Origin: Beroe ovata
Taxonomy: Eukaryota; Ctenophora; Nuda; Beroida; Beroidae
Direction of reading: 5' to 3'
Assembly (NCBI GenBank): GCA_946803715.1
Contig: CAMPET010000178.1
Location: 56,626 to 84,779, forward strand
DNA length: 28,154 nucleotides
Shown here: positions 1 through 11,839 of the stretch, one piece after another
Position numbering within the stretch: position 1 is the stretch's first letter
How the letters are laid out: each line of letters opens with the position of its first letter
Notes under the pieces: generated by a model
What the model was told of the DNA's origin: nothing
The model's input: only the letters and a program-made list of their open reading frames with translations
Database searches by the model: none
Program-made: the position numbers and the translations under genes

Positions 1-75
1 TGTGTGTGTATGGGTCTGTACTCTGTATGCGTGTTTGTGTGTGTGAGTGAGTGTGTGTGTGTGTGAGTGTGTGTA
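1..75. repeat. (GT)n microsatellite at the window edge
   Basis: Imperfect GT dinucleotide tract broken by GA and GTAT steps, running in from the left edge. It is simple sequence with no coding signal. Confidence 0.9.
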
Positions 76-586
76 ACCGTACAAGTGCGTTGCCTCACAA
101 ACCTATATAAATTATGACATATCGCACCAGCATATTCGGTGTGTTCGAGTGTAGATTTCTTGCCGTGAAAAAGTTCTTGTAGCTGCTGATGTACACACTT
201 TCATGTACTTTTTCCTGGTACTATACCATATATCCTATATCGTGTATTACACACTATCCATACACCTACTTTCGAGTACGCATCTCGACATTATGGCTCA
301 AAGATAAACCGGGCTATATCATATACCCAGTAGCCACAGATACATACGGGTAGGAATTAATTGATTCTGGCGTTTAACTTTACTACCCGTCGAACTTAAT
401 ACATCTTTGTTGTTACCTGTCAGCAAGCTTCAAAGTTCAGCGGGCATTTCGGCTTATGTGTTGTGCGTGTGAGTCTGATTTTGTGATCCCCATTTTCCAA
501 TTCCATAATTCGCTACAACGCAGAACTTCAGGATAACTTTTAATCTTCAATTTTATACAGATCCCGACAAACCTCGGAAATTTCAT

Positions 587-626
587 TTACTAATTAGTAA
601 TTACTTAATCAGCTAATTAATTAGCT
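587..626. promoter_or_regulatory. Two adjacent perfect TAATTA palindromes
   Basis: TTACTAATTAGTAA at 587-600 and AGCTAATTAATTAGCT at 611-626 are each perfect palindromes, and more TAAT cores follow at 625-631. TAATTA is the classic homeodomain core, so a homeodomain binding cluster is possible. In AT-rich DNA this could also be chance. No gene start is nearby. Confidence 0.3.
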
Positions 627-1754
627 AATTATGCAAACCCGAGCCAACTCAGTCCAAGTTAGGACAGGTGGAGAAGGCCGAACCGGGGTGGGGGGGATGG
701 GGGCAATAGATCCTGACCAATGTGTGCTGTTCTCATGGTTTTGAATTAAGACATCCATTATATAATATATAATTGTCGTATTTACCCAGTCGTATTAACT
801 GATCATCATCCACAACTGGAAATATGAAGGGTTCACAATGATAATATAGTCCTTGGAAATATATACGGTTCACTACAATTACAGTCCTAGAGAATGGCAT
901 TGTCTTTGACTATTCCAGTTCTCCCTTGAACAGATTTTGCTGCAAGTTGAACTTTGATTTAGAATCGTCAGTATAGTATTAATACGTTAATGAAGTATAG
1001 CCAGTTAATAATACAACGTTATAGGTACTTATTAGCATGACCACTGTCTTCATTGCCTTTCATATACACTCATACCGCAGTAATAGCTATTCGAACACCA
1101 TATCTGTGTAGTGAGTAAGCTATGCCTTGATTCCCATTGACACCACGATGAGCTGATCCAATTTTGGCATCATCATTTTGACGCCACCACTACTTTGACA
1201 CCTCGATTTAAATACTCTTCAATACACGAGACACCTGACACCTGTTTCTCTCAGCGAACACCTGCTATGATACTCTTGGCATTTGAGATTGATATGCTTC
1301 AGTGATGTAGTGTACCACATTCCTTCGTAATATTTCCACATAGTAGTGTGCTACTACAGCTTACACTATGATGGTTCATTATTTCTTCTTCTGTTCATTC
1401 AGGTCAACTCTGACTCTTGCTTTGCAGCATGATGGAGCTGGTTTTTCGGAAATCCTCCTCGTCATCCTTCGTTTTTGATTCGATACTTACCTACTATGAT
1501 GTTATTTTGCATGTCTATCACCACAAATTGTCGTAGTGTCACATGAACAACCATCGATGGGCATTGATTGAGCCCCAGTTGCTTAAACAAGATCATGCCT
1601 CTACAAGACATTACTTTATACTCGTTACTTAAACCTTCATTCAGTCATAGCTCCATTTATAGGAAAAATCAATGCGCACCTATAAAAGTCTGTGTGTGTG
1701 TACCATCTATGCTCTGACATCTGCTTGATCTTTTGGGGCTTCCCTGTCGCGAAG

Positions 1755-2100
1755 TAGTAGATTGTATAGTGCTTCTTTGATTATTTCTCTGTAGTGCTTC
1801 TTTGATTGTTACTCTATAGTGCTAGTGATTGTTACTCTGTAGTGCTAGTGATTGTCACTCTGAAGTGCTTCTTTGATTGTTTCTCTGCAGTGCTAGTGAT
1901 TGTTACAGTGTTACACTGCAGTTCTAGTGCAGGTGTGCTGCAGTGCTAGTGCAGGTGTACTGCAGTTCTAGTGTGTGTAGTCTGCAGAGCTAGTGCAGGT
2001 GTACTCTGCAGTGCTAGTGGGTGTACTGCAGTGCTAGTGGGTGGTACTGAAGTGAAATTGAGTGCGCTATTCAGTGCTGGTGTATACTGGTGGGTGTACT
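1755..2100. repeat. Degenerate minisatellite (AGTGCTAGTG / CTGCAGTGCTAGTG units)
   Basis: About 350 bp of diverged tandem units of roughly 15-23 bp sharing the core AGTGCTAGTG. In the first part the core is followed by ATTGTTACTCTG or CTTCTTTGATTGT. In the second part it is joined to CTGCAG and GCAGGTGTA. The shift from one unit type to the other suggests successive local amplifications. Confidence 0.75.
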
Positions 2101-3176
2101 ACGTGTAAGTCTTGTTAAACAGCACATCCCTCTCGCCATGTATATGAGAATTAATCAGCAGCACTGTTTATCATACTACCGCTGACACTTCCTGACTCGA
2201 GTACGTGATTTCCTCACCACTCTATTTTCCCATGGGGGCCATTTCCAAAGTGGGAAGAGTTCGTTTTTGACTATTGTACAGTGTTGAGTTAAGTTTTAAT
2301 GTGCTTCACATGATTCGGTATAAGAATTTCATGACTTTTCTCGGCTTACCCCCGGCTAACAAACTGCGTTCTGCGGAATTTCAAATCCAATTGACTTCAC
2401 TGAGCAACAAAATACAACTATGCCTATAGGTACTCCTGTACAAATTGTACAGTGTACAATTTACACTCAAGTTACCACTCACCCCTTATAGTTTGGTCTC
2501 ATATATTGGTACCCATTACAAGCGCTATGAAGTTTTACCTAGGTACCGACGAACAATAAAATTCTTTGACATTGTTTTACTCAAATAATAAGTCCTTAGT
2601 GGCTATTATACATCTCAGTCAAAACAGGGCTTGTTTATATTTGTTGTGATCTGTTCTGATAGGTTGTCACTACAAATTGTTCAATACTATAGTGTTACTT
2701 TCGTCGCGCAACAGCAGCCTTCACACCTTATCCGATGCTTTACATGTGTTTGCCTTGCTTTGTGCTTAACCTTCAACAACTGCTGTTTTAAAACTTCCAT
2801 GTGTTTTGCCGTCTATCCTGACATATACTCATATACATGATATATACATGATATAGTGATACATCTAAATCACAGATTGATGGGCGGTAATATTCCTACT
2901 TAGCTACTACTTCTATACCTACTTACATAGAGACGCAAATCCAGATCTATCATCTGTGATGTGATTGCAATAATCTGAAATGCAAACACTACATTTCTCG
3001 TCTCGTAAAGTTGAGAAAGTCACAATCACTTCATCATTGGTCGAAAACATCAACGTCTGCAGCTAATGATGACTACTATATAAATCGTCCAATGTTCTGT
3101 GCGTGAATCATCGTTTGNCCTCTATTTTCTAGCCACACGACGTCTATTTACGCGTGAGACTACTATAGGTCCGTGT

Positions 3177-3222
3177 GTGAGTGTGTGTGAGTGTGTGTGA
3201 GTGTGTGTGTGTGTTTGTGTGT
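3177..3222. repeat. GT/GA microsatellite
   Basis: Repeated GTGTGTGTGA units ending in a pure GT run. Simple sequence, non-coding. Confidence 0.85.
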
Positions 3223-3639
3223 GATATACCCATCCAATTAAATCACCGTTTAGAACTTAAGAGCTACACAGCTAGGAGTGTTTTGGTGCCGTGCCACGCT
3301 TTGTTTATACCTCTGTGAGTTTGTGATGTGAGAATAAACAATGCGTTTCCTTTCCTTGTCATCTTTGATTTCATTCTTACATTTTATTAGCTATTTTCTG
3401 ATTTTCAACGAATGTATTTCTTATCTTACCTTGATGCGTAACGCGTGTCATTGAGACGTTTAAAGCTCCGTGGCATTTATTAATTGTTTACAATGCAATC
3501 AGTATCATAAACTCAGCATTCTTAGCATGCTCAAGATATCAAAACAACATTTTAGTTTGCAACAGACTTGTTTGAATCACACTTGCTCGATTAGTATCTC
3601 ACTTACTGTTTCATGCCAGCTAATACTCAAATATTGCAG

Positions 3640-3823
3640 TTGAATGTCATGAGACCCGAAGTTTGGCATCGCCTCTAGAAGGAGACCAACTCACCCGACC
3701 ATATCCGTATACCTATTACCTACCGTCTCCTATTTTCGGACAACCCTCATATCACTCCAATTTTCCGTCCCTTGACTCAGCCCCTGCGAACTCACTTCCT
3801 GCGAACTCACCCCCTCTCACACA
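3640..3823 (+). other. Exon-like proline-rich open segment, frame unresolved
   Basis: After a good acceptor (ATATTGCAG, ending at 3639), one frame stays open and reads as a proline/serine-rich, low-complexity but coding-like peptide. It includes PYPYTYYLPSPIFGQ and a duplicated PANS motif made by a 15-bp tandem repeat near 3783-3812. The exon that follows at 3825 is open in a different frame, and I see no convincing donor between the two. Options are an exon of the same gene with an unrecognised intron, a sequence error shifting the frame, or untranslated leader. The only ATG here (3649) runs into a stop after nine codons. Confidence 0.3.
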
Positions 3824-3824
3824 G

Positions 3825-4714
3825 TGGATCTGTCACACAAAGAAGAGGATGAAGAGGACATTATTCCGGAGGAGCGCCGAGTTTTCGGCTCTCTCCGACA
3901 GGCAAGGAACACCGCCCGTATGATACAACTCTTCGACCCCGGAAACGATGCGGCAGATCGTCTATCACGACCCCGGAAAAAACGAGTTTCTCTCAACGAG
4001 GATGTGTTTAGGAAAGAACTGGTCGTAAAGAGAGAATCACTGGCCAGGTGTGAGCCCCTAGATAGACAGGAGCTAGGGAAGAGTGAGGTGATATACAGTA
4101 CAGACAGTCTGAGGAAAACATCCGGAGTGAGTAGGGATGCTCACAGGATCAACGCTCACTCATTCGGGGTCGAGTTGATGGCCAGGAAAGGAGGAATGGT
4201 CGAGAGGTTGTCGTCTGTTGACAGTGACTCTCAGTACAGCAACGCTTCGCCCACCTCTTCATACGACGCAGATTTCGGGGATAGAGTAGCACCTCCGCTA
4301 TCTTCACAGCGGACACCGGACTTGGTGATTGAGGATTGTGGAGATCATCATGGTGGGCCAGAGGAGGAGGAGGAGGATAGCAGTCTGCAAAGTATGGAAA
4401 ACGAAATAGAAAACATCAGAGAACTCCTATCGGGATTGAAGGAGAAGCAGTCCGCAACACGGCAGAAGCTAGATAACTACCAATCCCAGGATTACAGTTT
4501 GTCAGATGTGTACGAGAGAACAGAACAGTTGCGTCGGTCGAAGGAGGAAGCGCTCAGTAACTTGGTTAATGAGGGTGGAGGACCGCTGTTCATACAACCA
4601 TCCAGTTTGAACCAATATGAAACTAGTTTCCTGGACGAGCTCAATGAAACGGACGAATATTGGGACGATTTTGAGTACGGCAACATTATCTTTGGAGAAT
4701 CAACCGTTTTGTGA
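3825..4714 (+). CDS. Terminal coding exon of an unrecognised acidic coiled-coil protein
   Basis: About 296 codons are open to a TGA at 4712-4714. No ATG opens this frame and there is an in-frame TGA at 3773. The segment therefore most likely begins as an exon at the strong acceptor CTCTCACACAG ending at 3824, with the first codon completed by an upstream exon. The peptide is charged. It starts with an acidic patch (HKEEDEEDIIPEE), then a basic stretch with RPRKKRVSL that could be a nuclear signal, a serine-rich middle, an EEEEE run, and a helical heptad-like region (residues ~188-240, from SMENEIENIRELLSGLKEK through RTEQLRRSKEEALSNL). The tail is acidic (LDELNETDEYWDDFEYG). I do not recognise a family. 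Its 3' end converges on the minus-strand SPTLC2 exons 199 bp away. Confidence 0.6.
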
Positions 4715-4894
4715 TTGATGCCGAAGTATGGACTTCTTGACACGGTTATTTGTGTACTTTTATTTATTTGATTTTTATCGGACAATTCACTTTTCTTATC
4801 CGCAATTTTACTTTTTGTGATCAAATCCACCAAGTAATGAACTCGTGGAGCATAGAACGAGTGGAAAGTACCTACCACATTATTACATATTCTA

Positions 4895-7184
<2,290 letters not shown>

Positions 7185-7602
7185 ACCTACATAATATTCA
7201 AAGTGTTACTAAAACTTCAGATGATTGAAAATTCTAGACAGTGAGACAAATCAATTGAATCAAAGCTAGAAAGCAATTTCTGACTCTCATCAGAAAAAAT
7301 ATTTTATCATCAAGCATACTAGCAGAAGATTCTTGCTAGTGCTAAGGGATTTCAGTATGTCACTTTTATCAATTACTTTGCCTGGCCTAGGTTTTATGAC
7401 TTGCCTTGTTCCCCATACAAAAATTATCTCTTGATTCATTACTTATGGAATGATTAAATAAATGAAGTACATAAATAAGATACACACACAGCTCATCATG
7501 ATCAAAGATTTTTGTAAAGATTTTGCCGGTCCATGTATAATTTGTTCTGCTTTCCACTCTTGCTTCGCGCGCTCGCCTTCATTAGTTTGGTCCTCGTTGC
7601 CG

Positions 7603-7722
7603 ATCATCGATGATAGACCTTGTCAAGAATTTCGTCGCGCGCGCAACTTATTCTCAGACAAAGGCGGGTTATAAAGACAGTTGCGGGTTATAGACAGTTG
7701 CGGCTTGCATCAGTGGTCTAGA
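7603..7722 (+). repeat. CpG-rich dispersed repeat, copy A
   Basis: Homologous to the reverse complement of 14478-14570. Shared blocks in the same order are ATCGATGATAGACC, GAATTTCGTCGCGCGCGC, CAACTTATTCTCAG (one mismatch) and GCGGCTTGCATCAG. Copy A has an extra 18-19-bp unit (GCGGGTTATARAGACAGTT, R marking the varying region) present twice between the last two blocks. It is probably a fragment of a SINE or MITE family. I see no target duplication. Confidence 0.75.
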
Positions 7723-7782
7723 ACGCGCGCCGCGCCGGCCGAAAAAACAGCAAACAGAAAACCTGAAAACAAATGGCAAAAG

Positions 7783-7869
7783 TTTGCTGGATGTTATATA
7801 TCTGTCCGCACGCCTTCATCGAAGGCCGCGCGCAAAAAACAGTGGACAGATAACATCCGGCAAGCAAAA
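7783..7869. repeat. 87-bp inverted repeat
   Basis: The arm TTTGCTGGATGTTATATATC followed by TGTCC (7783-7806) pairs with GGACAGATAACATCCGGCAA (from 7844) apart from small indels. The loop holds a second small hairpin, GCCTTC-ATC-GAAGGC. It lies just downstream of dispersed repeat copy A and may belong to the same insertion. Confidence 0.7.
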
Positions 7870-8275
7870 GTCTTATCGAAGTTTTATCTGACCTCTGTAT
7901 CTTGCGACCAAGGTGCGCGCGCGGTGGAAAACAGTAGTGTGCGCGTTGAAAAAAGTTTATACAATATCAAATATACAAGCTTTATACAAGCAATTGGATT
8001 GGATATTGGATATGAAAGTATGAAGTGCATAATCGTGTTCATGTTCATCATATCAGTAATCTATTCTAAGCCATGGCAGTGATAGTAAAATACGAGTGTG
8101 ACAAAAATATGTGGACAAAAGTAAACGTCCATTTCCGAGCTTCTGTTTTGAGCTTGCATATATGTTTTTTGAGATAACTATGAGCATATTCTTTTTCCCA
8201 TTTCAATCTAGCATTATCTAGTTTCCAAACTCAATCATTTCAAAGTGCATTGTGCATGTAACGCATATTCAAGGT

Positions 8276-9741
8276 ATGATTGCAATATTTGACCCTGAAA
8301 CTTCAACCAAACATGTACTCGATGGGCTTGGAGGCCCAACTCCTGTTCTTCTGATAAAGGACCATGTCCAACACCTCACCAATCACCAGTTAGAGAGCCA
8401 TCAATTGGTAATTTTTGATTTGTTTTGGTGAATAGGCATGTTGAGGCACCTTGAAGCAACAATTCATCATCAATTTTCAAGGTCCTTAATGCAAAAGTTC
8501 TGTCTGATGACACAACAGTTGATGCTGACAATGATTGTTTGGTATATATCCTTCCAATCACCCCAACTAACAGTCCTACTGTAACTGATGATCATGTTGC
8601 ATCACTGCAAAACCTAATAACTCAGGTACAGTGACTAAATGTAGGTATCTAGTCCATGGCTTGATATCTGATTCCTGATTGATTTTGTACCATTTTTTCT
8701 TTTTAATTTGTGGTCTTATGTTCTTTGACAGCTTCAGACCAATGACAAAGCACTTATGTACTTGGAGCAGAATATGGATCCCAGGACAATTCCATCAACC
8801 TTTATAGCACTTCTTTTGTGTCCTAAACAAAGAAATGAGCTCTCGGACAAATCAGCAGCTCTTGGTTTTATCCGCTCTAACACATGTCTCATTAAGTTTC
8901 TTGAAACATTGAAATCAAAGCCTGGTATCCTTTCTGCTCCCCAGCAAGATATGGCAGCAATGATGGCTGGTATGACTTTCATTATTTTACAATTTGTTTT
9001 TAAAATATGTTTTACATTCAAGAAAGAAACATTCGTCATCATTATATCATCAATTTGTCAATGTGAAGAGTGTAAAGTGACTTGATATATGATGTGTCCT
9101 TCAGGTCTAGGGTACCCACCACCTCCTCCAGGGAGTGGGCCAAGTAATGGTGGTGCGAGAATGGGCCCTCAGATGGGTGCTGGTCTCCGTCAAGGAGGAC
9201 CAAGTCAGCCACATAGAATAACACCAGAGTTTCTTCAGCAAGCTCTGGCTGGGGCAATGAGAGCTTCCAACATGACTTCTTCACAGCCAAATGGTGTGTA
9301 GTTGCAGTGGAATCTCTCTATTTCATAGGGTTTCAAACGGTTGAGATTTGAAGAATATTCTAAATTTCAGCACCTCCATCTGCTGATCCCAATGGACTGC
9401 TGGCTCAGTTGCTCAACAGTTACCAAGAGATGCCTGCACAACCGGGACAGAATGTCGAAGAACAGCCACCACCTCAACCTATGGAGGGTTTGCAGGAGAC
9501 CATCAACCAGCAGATGAGCAGTAGATCTGAAGAACTTGCTCAATTGCATGCCATGGGCCTGACAAATGATCTTCAGAATATACAGGTCAGAATATAGTGG
9601 AATCAGTTGCATAGCCAAGAGTTATTTTATAGAGTGAGAGAGAGAGCAAAAAATTATCCAATTTTTGAACTTCAGGCACTTCAAGCTACGAATGGAAATG
9701 TTGAAGCAGCTATTGAATTGCTTTTCAATGACATGGACTGA
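8276..9741 (+). CDS. UBL7: UBL7-like protein (N-terminal ubiquitin-like fold, C-terminal UBA)
   Basis: Six exons join in frame into 327 codons: 8276-8407, 8482-8625, 8732-8969, 9105-9293, 9371-9585 and 9676-9741 (TGA). Residues 1-75 have ubiquitin-fold hallmarks ending LSDDTTVDADNDCLVYILPI. The middle is glycine/proline-rich with MGPQMGAGLRQGG, followed by ITPEFLQQALAGAMRAS, which resembles the ITNDLFSQALQHALQAS block of vertebrate UBL7. Residues ~287-324 form a UBA domain (ELAQLHAMGLTNDLQNIQAL, then QATNGNVEAAIELLF) split by the last intron exactly as a three-helix UBA would allow. Such proteins bind ubiquitin through the UBA and act as adaptors. It is shorter than human UBL7 (about 380 residues). 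The start is the first ATG of the frame, and an upstream exon is possible because AAG precedes it. Divergence is high, so another UBL/UBA adaptor family remains possible. Confidence 0.85.
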
Positions 9742-9973
9742 GTTTCAGATGTACCAGGAAATCTTGGATATTGAGGCCCAGGAAAAGGCTCTGACAGGAA
9801 TAGATAACCGCGGAATTGTTCATCTTATTCCAATACGTGGGAAGCAACTCTATTGATATATGATGTTTAGATATGACTGTATGAGTGTATGATGGCAAGC
9901 TCAGTTTTTGGGTTTATTCGTTTCCCTTAGTTGATCATTGTAGTACAAACTAATTGTTTACAAACTAATGAAG

Positions 9974-10011
9974 ACTTAGCTTCACTTACTATACTTAGCT
10001 TCACTTACTAT
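9974..10011. repeat. Two perfect 19-bp tandem repeats
   Basis: ACTTAGCTTCACTTACTAT occurs twice back to back, 40 bp upstream of the RMI1 start codon, with a third partial ACTTAGC after it. It may sit in the RMI1 promoter or 5' leader. Confidence 0.8.
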
Positions 10012-10050
10012 GCCCCACTTAGCGATGTCATACCATGAACTAAGCAGAGT

Positions 10051-11550
10051 ATGCCAACAAATTCTATGCACGAGGAGTTGAGTATATTCTCTCAGATCCA
10101 CTCAAAGCATCACGGAGTTTCAATAAGCAAGATTTGGATATCAGAACAGCTCAGGAATGGAATCAAAAGTCCGGACCAGATATACAAAACCTGGCTTATT
10201 ACTGACATCACAGACACTAATGCAGAGTGCTTACCACCTGAGGCAACTAACATGGAAATCGCAAAGAGTGAGTTTGCTGGACCCTTCACTCTGCAGGTGA
10301 TTTCGGTTATGGATGTTGGCTCGTCCTGTTATTCACAGCTGAAGAAACTTAGTGGGAAACCAGTCCCAACAAATACTCAAAACTCATCATTCCACAATAC
10401 AGAGCCACCTCCATCTAAAATGATGCTCCTTACCCTCACTGATGGCATGAATGTTATCACTGCCATGGAATACCAGCCGTGCCCTCAGATTGCAGTTAAA
10501 CTCCTTCCTGGGTGTAAAATGGTGGTCTCCAATGTAACAGTTCGGATTGGGATGCTTCTTCTTCAGCCTGGCAATTTCCGGATACTAGGCGGGTGTGTCG
10601 AAAGCCTGAGATCTATTTACAAGCAAGAGCAAGTTCTGAGGAATGCATTGGAAGGTGATGAAGATGGTGATGAAGAGATGGATGTCGGGAATGTCGGACA
10701 AGTTGTTCAGGCTTCAACAGAACAAGGTGTCATAGTGACAAGCACATCAAATGTGAACCCAATGAGTAGTGGAAGAGCTGAGATCAATGCTCTGAGATAT
10801 GATCATGATAACGTGAATAATAGAGAGCGATTGAGTAGTAATGAAGCGATTGATAGTAAACCCAAAGCAGACATGAGTTGCAATAACAATATTAGCAAGT
10901 CGACATCCAGTAAAGGGATTCTAACCAAGGTTTCCTCAAGCAAACCAACGCCCAAACAAACAGACTTCAGCAATTTTGACACCAAGCTTGTTGTGCCATC
11001 AGCGCCGACTCAAACTACTCGGCAAGAAAAAGGAAGTCCACTCTCTGGGTTCCTCGACAGTCTTACAGCTGAGTTTTTTGAACCCATCGATGAACCTATA
11101 CCTGACAGCACTATTACTATCAAGAATCTTCACAAAGACCTCGCATTCCCAGTTCAAGTTAATGCCACAATTTCATCGCTTTGTTCTAAGCTGTCTCCAG
11201 TTCCCGAATGGACAGTTCAGGCTAGATTGAGTGATTTCTCCGGGCATCTGGAGTGTAGGTTGAGCGAGTCTCTCCTGTCCAAAATGATTGGTTTCACCTC
11301 TCAAAATTTCTCTGAAATGAAACAGGTCAGCGCTACGAACCCTTCAGTTAAATCTTTCATGAGACAAGGGCTGGAATCTTGCCAGAAACAGCTCACATTT
11401 CTGACTGGGACCTTTTCATTACAACTCAACACGCTCAATTTTACTGGAACTCAGTTTGAAGTTGTTTCTCTCAAGCAGCTTCCGATCGACCAGGAAAGTA
11501 AACTGAAAAAATTAGTGAAATCTGGGTTAAATTGTCCTTCCTCAGCATGA
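10051..11550 (+). CDS. RMI1: RecQ-mediated genome instability protein 1 (RMI1)
   Basis: This is the OB-fold subunit of the BLM-TOP3A-RMI complex, which dissolves double Holliday junctions in the nucleus. It is a single uninterrupted 499-codon frame. An in-frame TGA lies 15 nt before the first ATG, so the start is secure. Residues ~5-60 match the N-terminal helical domain (SISKIWISEQL, QIYKTWLITDI). The first OB fold follows at ~65-200 with SVMDVGSSCYSQLKKLSGK, MLLTLTDGMNVITAMEYQP, LLPGCKMVV and GMLLLQPGNFRILGG. An acidic patch (EGDEDGDEEMD, ~204-214) and a long disordered serine-rich linker come next. The C-terminal OB2 fold, the RMI2-binding part, spans ~340-499 (WTVQARLSDFSGHL, LLSKMIGFTSQN, GLESCQKQLTFL). 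Having both OB folds separates it from TDRD3-type relatives. It is the only intronless gene here, 309 bp behind the UBL7-like stop. Confidence 0.94.
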   Translation: MPTNSMHEELSIFSQIHSKHHGVSISKIWISEQLRNGIKSPDQIYKTWLITDITDTNAECLPPEATNMEIAKSEFAGPFTLQVISVMDVGSSCYSQLKKLSGKPVPTNTQNSSFHNTEPPPSKMMLLTLTDGMNVITAMEYQPCPQIAVKLLPGCKMVVSNVTVRIGMLLLQPGNFRILGGCVESLRSIYKQEQVLRNALEGDEDGDEEMDVGNVGQVVQASTEQGVIVTSTSNVNPMSSGRAEINALRYDHDNVNNRERLSSNEAIDSKPKADMSCNNNISKSTSSKGILTKVSSSKPTPKQTDFSNFDTKLVVPSAPTQTTRQEKGSPLSGFLDSLTAEFFEPIDEPIPDSTITIKNLHKDLAFPVQVNATISSLCSKLSPVPEWTVQARLSDFSGHLECRLSESLLSKMIGFTSQNFSEMKQVSATNPSVKSFMRQGLESCQKQLTFLTGTFSLQLNTLNFTGTQFEVVSLKQLPIDQESKLKKLVKSGLNCPSSA

Positions 11551-11571
11551 CGGTGTTAGCAATTTGTATAT

Positions 11572-11616
11572 TCATTTTTAACTTAATCATTTTTAACTTA
11601 ATCATTTTTAACTTTA
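11572..11616. repeat. 15-bp tandem repeat, three copies
   Basis: TCATTTTTAACTTAA occurs three times in the RMI1 3' flank, the last copy with one change. Confidence 0.9.
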
Positions 11617-11808
11617 TATCATATTTCACATAAGATAGATTCGAAGACCTGTTTAGTAACATAATATCCTTAGCCAATATTTGATGAGTCGAATAACTCT
11701 ATACTGAATGCAGTACTTACTATATTCAACCAACGCAGCCAATGATATTCTGGCTAGTTTCGTACTGTAGTTCAATGCTAACATCGTGTTTAGACAATAT
11801 CTGAAAAC

Positions 11809-11814
11809 AATAAA
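11809..11814 (+). terminator. Possible polyadenylation signal for RMI1
   Basis: AATAAA lies 259 bp after the RMI1 stop and only 26 bp before the POLDIP2 start codon. If used, cleavage would fall near or past the POLDIP2 ATG, so the two transcripts would nearly overlap. It is inferred from the hexamer only. Confidence 0.35.
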
Positions 11815-11839
11815 ATGTTTAGACAATGTCCCTAAACGT

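Larger units (their letters stand above)
76..3639. other. Long stretch without a supported gene
   Basis: I see no convincing coding exon on either strand over about 3.5 kb. The only open frame above 60 codons (2631-2840) lacks an ATG start and has no recognisable composition. The stretch is AT-rich and holds palindromes near 587-626 and 2445-2459 (TTGTACAGTGTACAA), a minisatellite at 1755-2100, a GT repeat at 3177-3222 and a single N at 3118. It could contain 5' exons or the promoter of the gene at 3825-4714, or the missing 3' exons of SPTLC2. I searched by eye for the LCB2 C-terminal motifs (the GFPATP-like and SAAHT-like blocks) on the minus strand and did not find them. Confidence 0.6.
7190..8275. 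promoter_or_regulatory. Divergent intergenic region between SPTLC2 and UBL7-like
   Basis: SPTLC2 reads left and the UBL7-like gene reads right from this 1.1-kb spacer, so both promoters should lie here. No TATA box stands out. The middle (about 7560-7940) is unusually rich in CpG and in GCGCGC blocks against an AT-rich background and holds two repeat structures listed separately. The 133-codon open frame at 7681-8082 crosses these repeats and is not supported as a gene. Confidence 0.5.

Noticed and set aside
1755-2100. Regularly spaced repeat considered as a CRISPR-like array
   Set aside because: Units are degenerate, contiguous and lack unique spacers, and the genome is clearly eukaryotic.
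2445-2459. TTGTACAGTGTACAA palindrome
   Set aside because: It is perfect but short and isolated in gene-free DNA, with no partner motif or gene start nearby.
7681-8082. 133-codon open frame on the + strand
   Set aside because: It crosses the CpG-rich dispersed repeat and an inverted repeat and has no domain or splice context.
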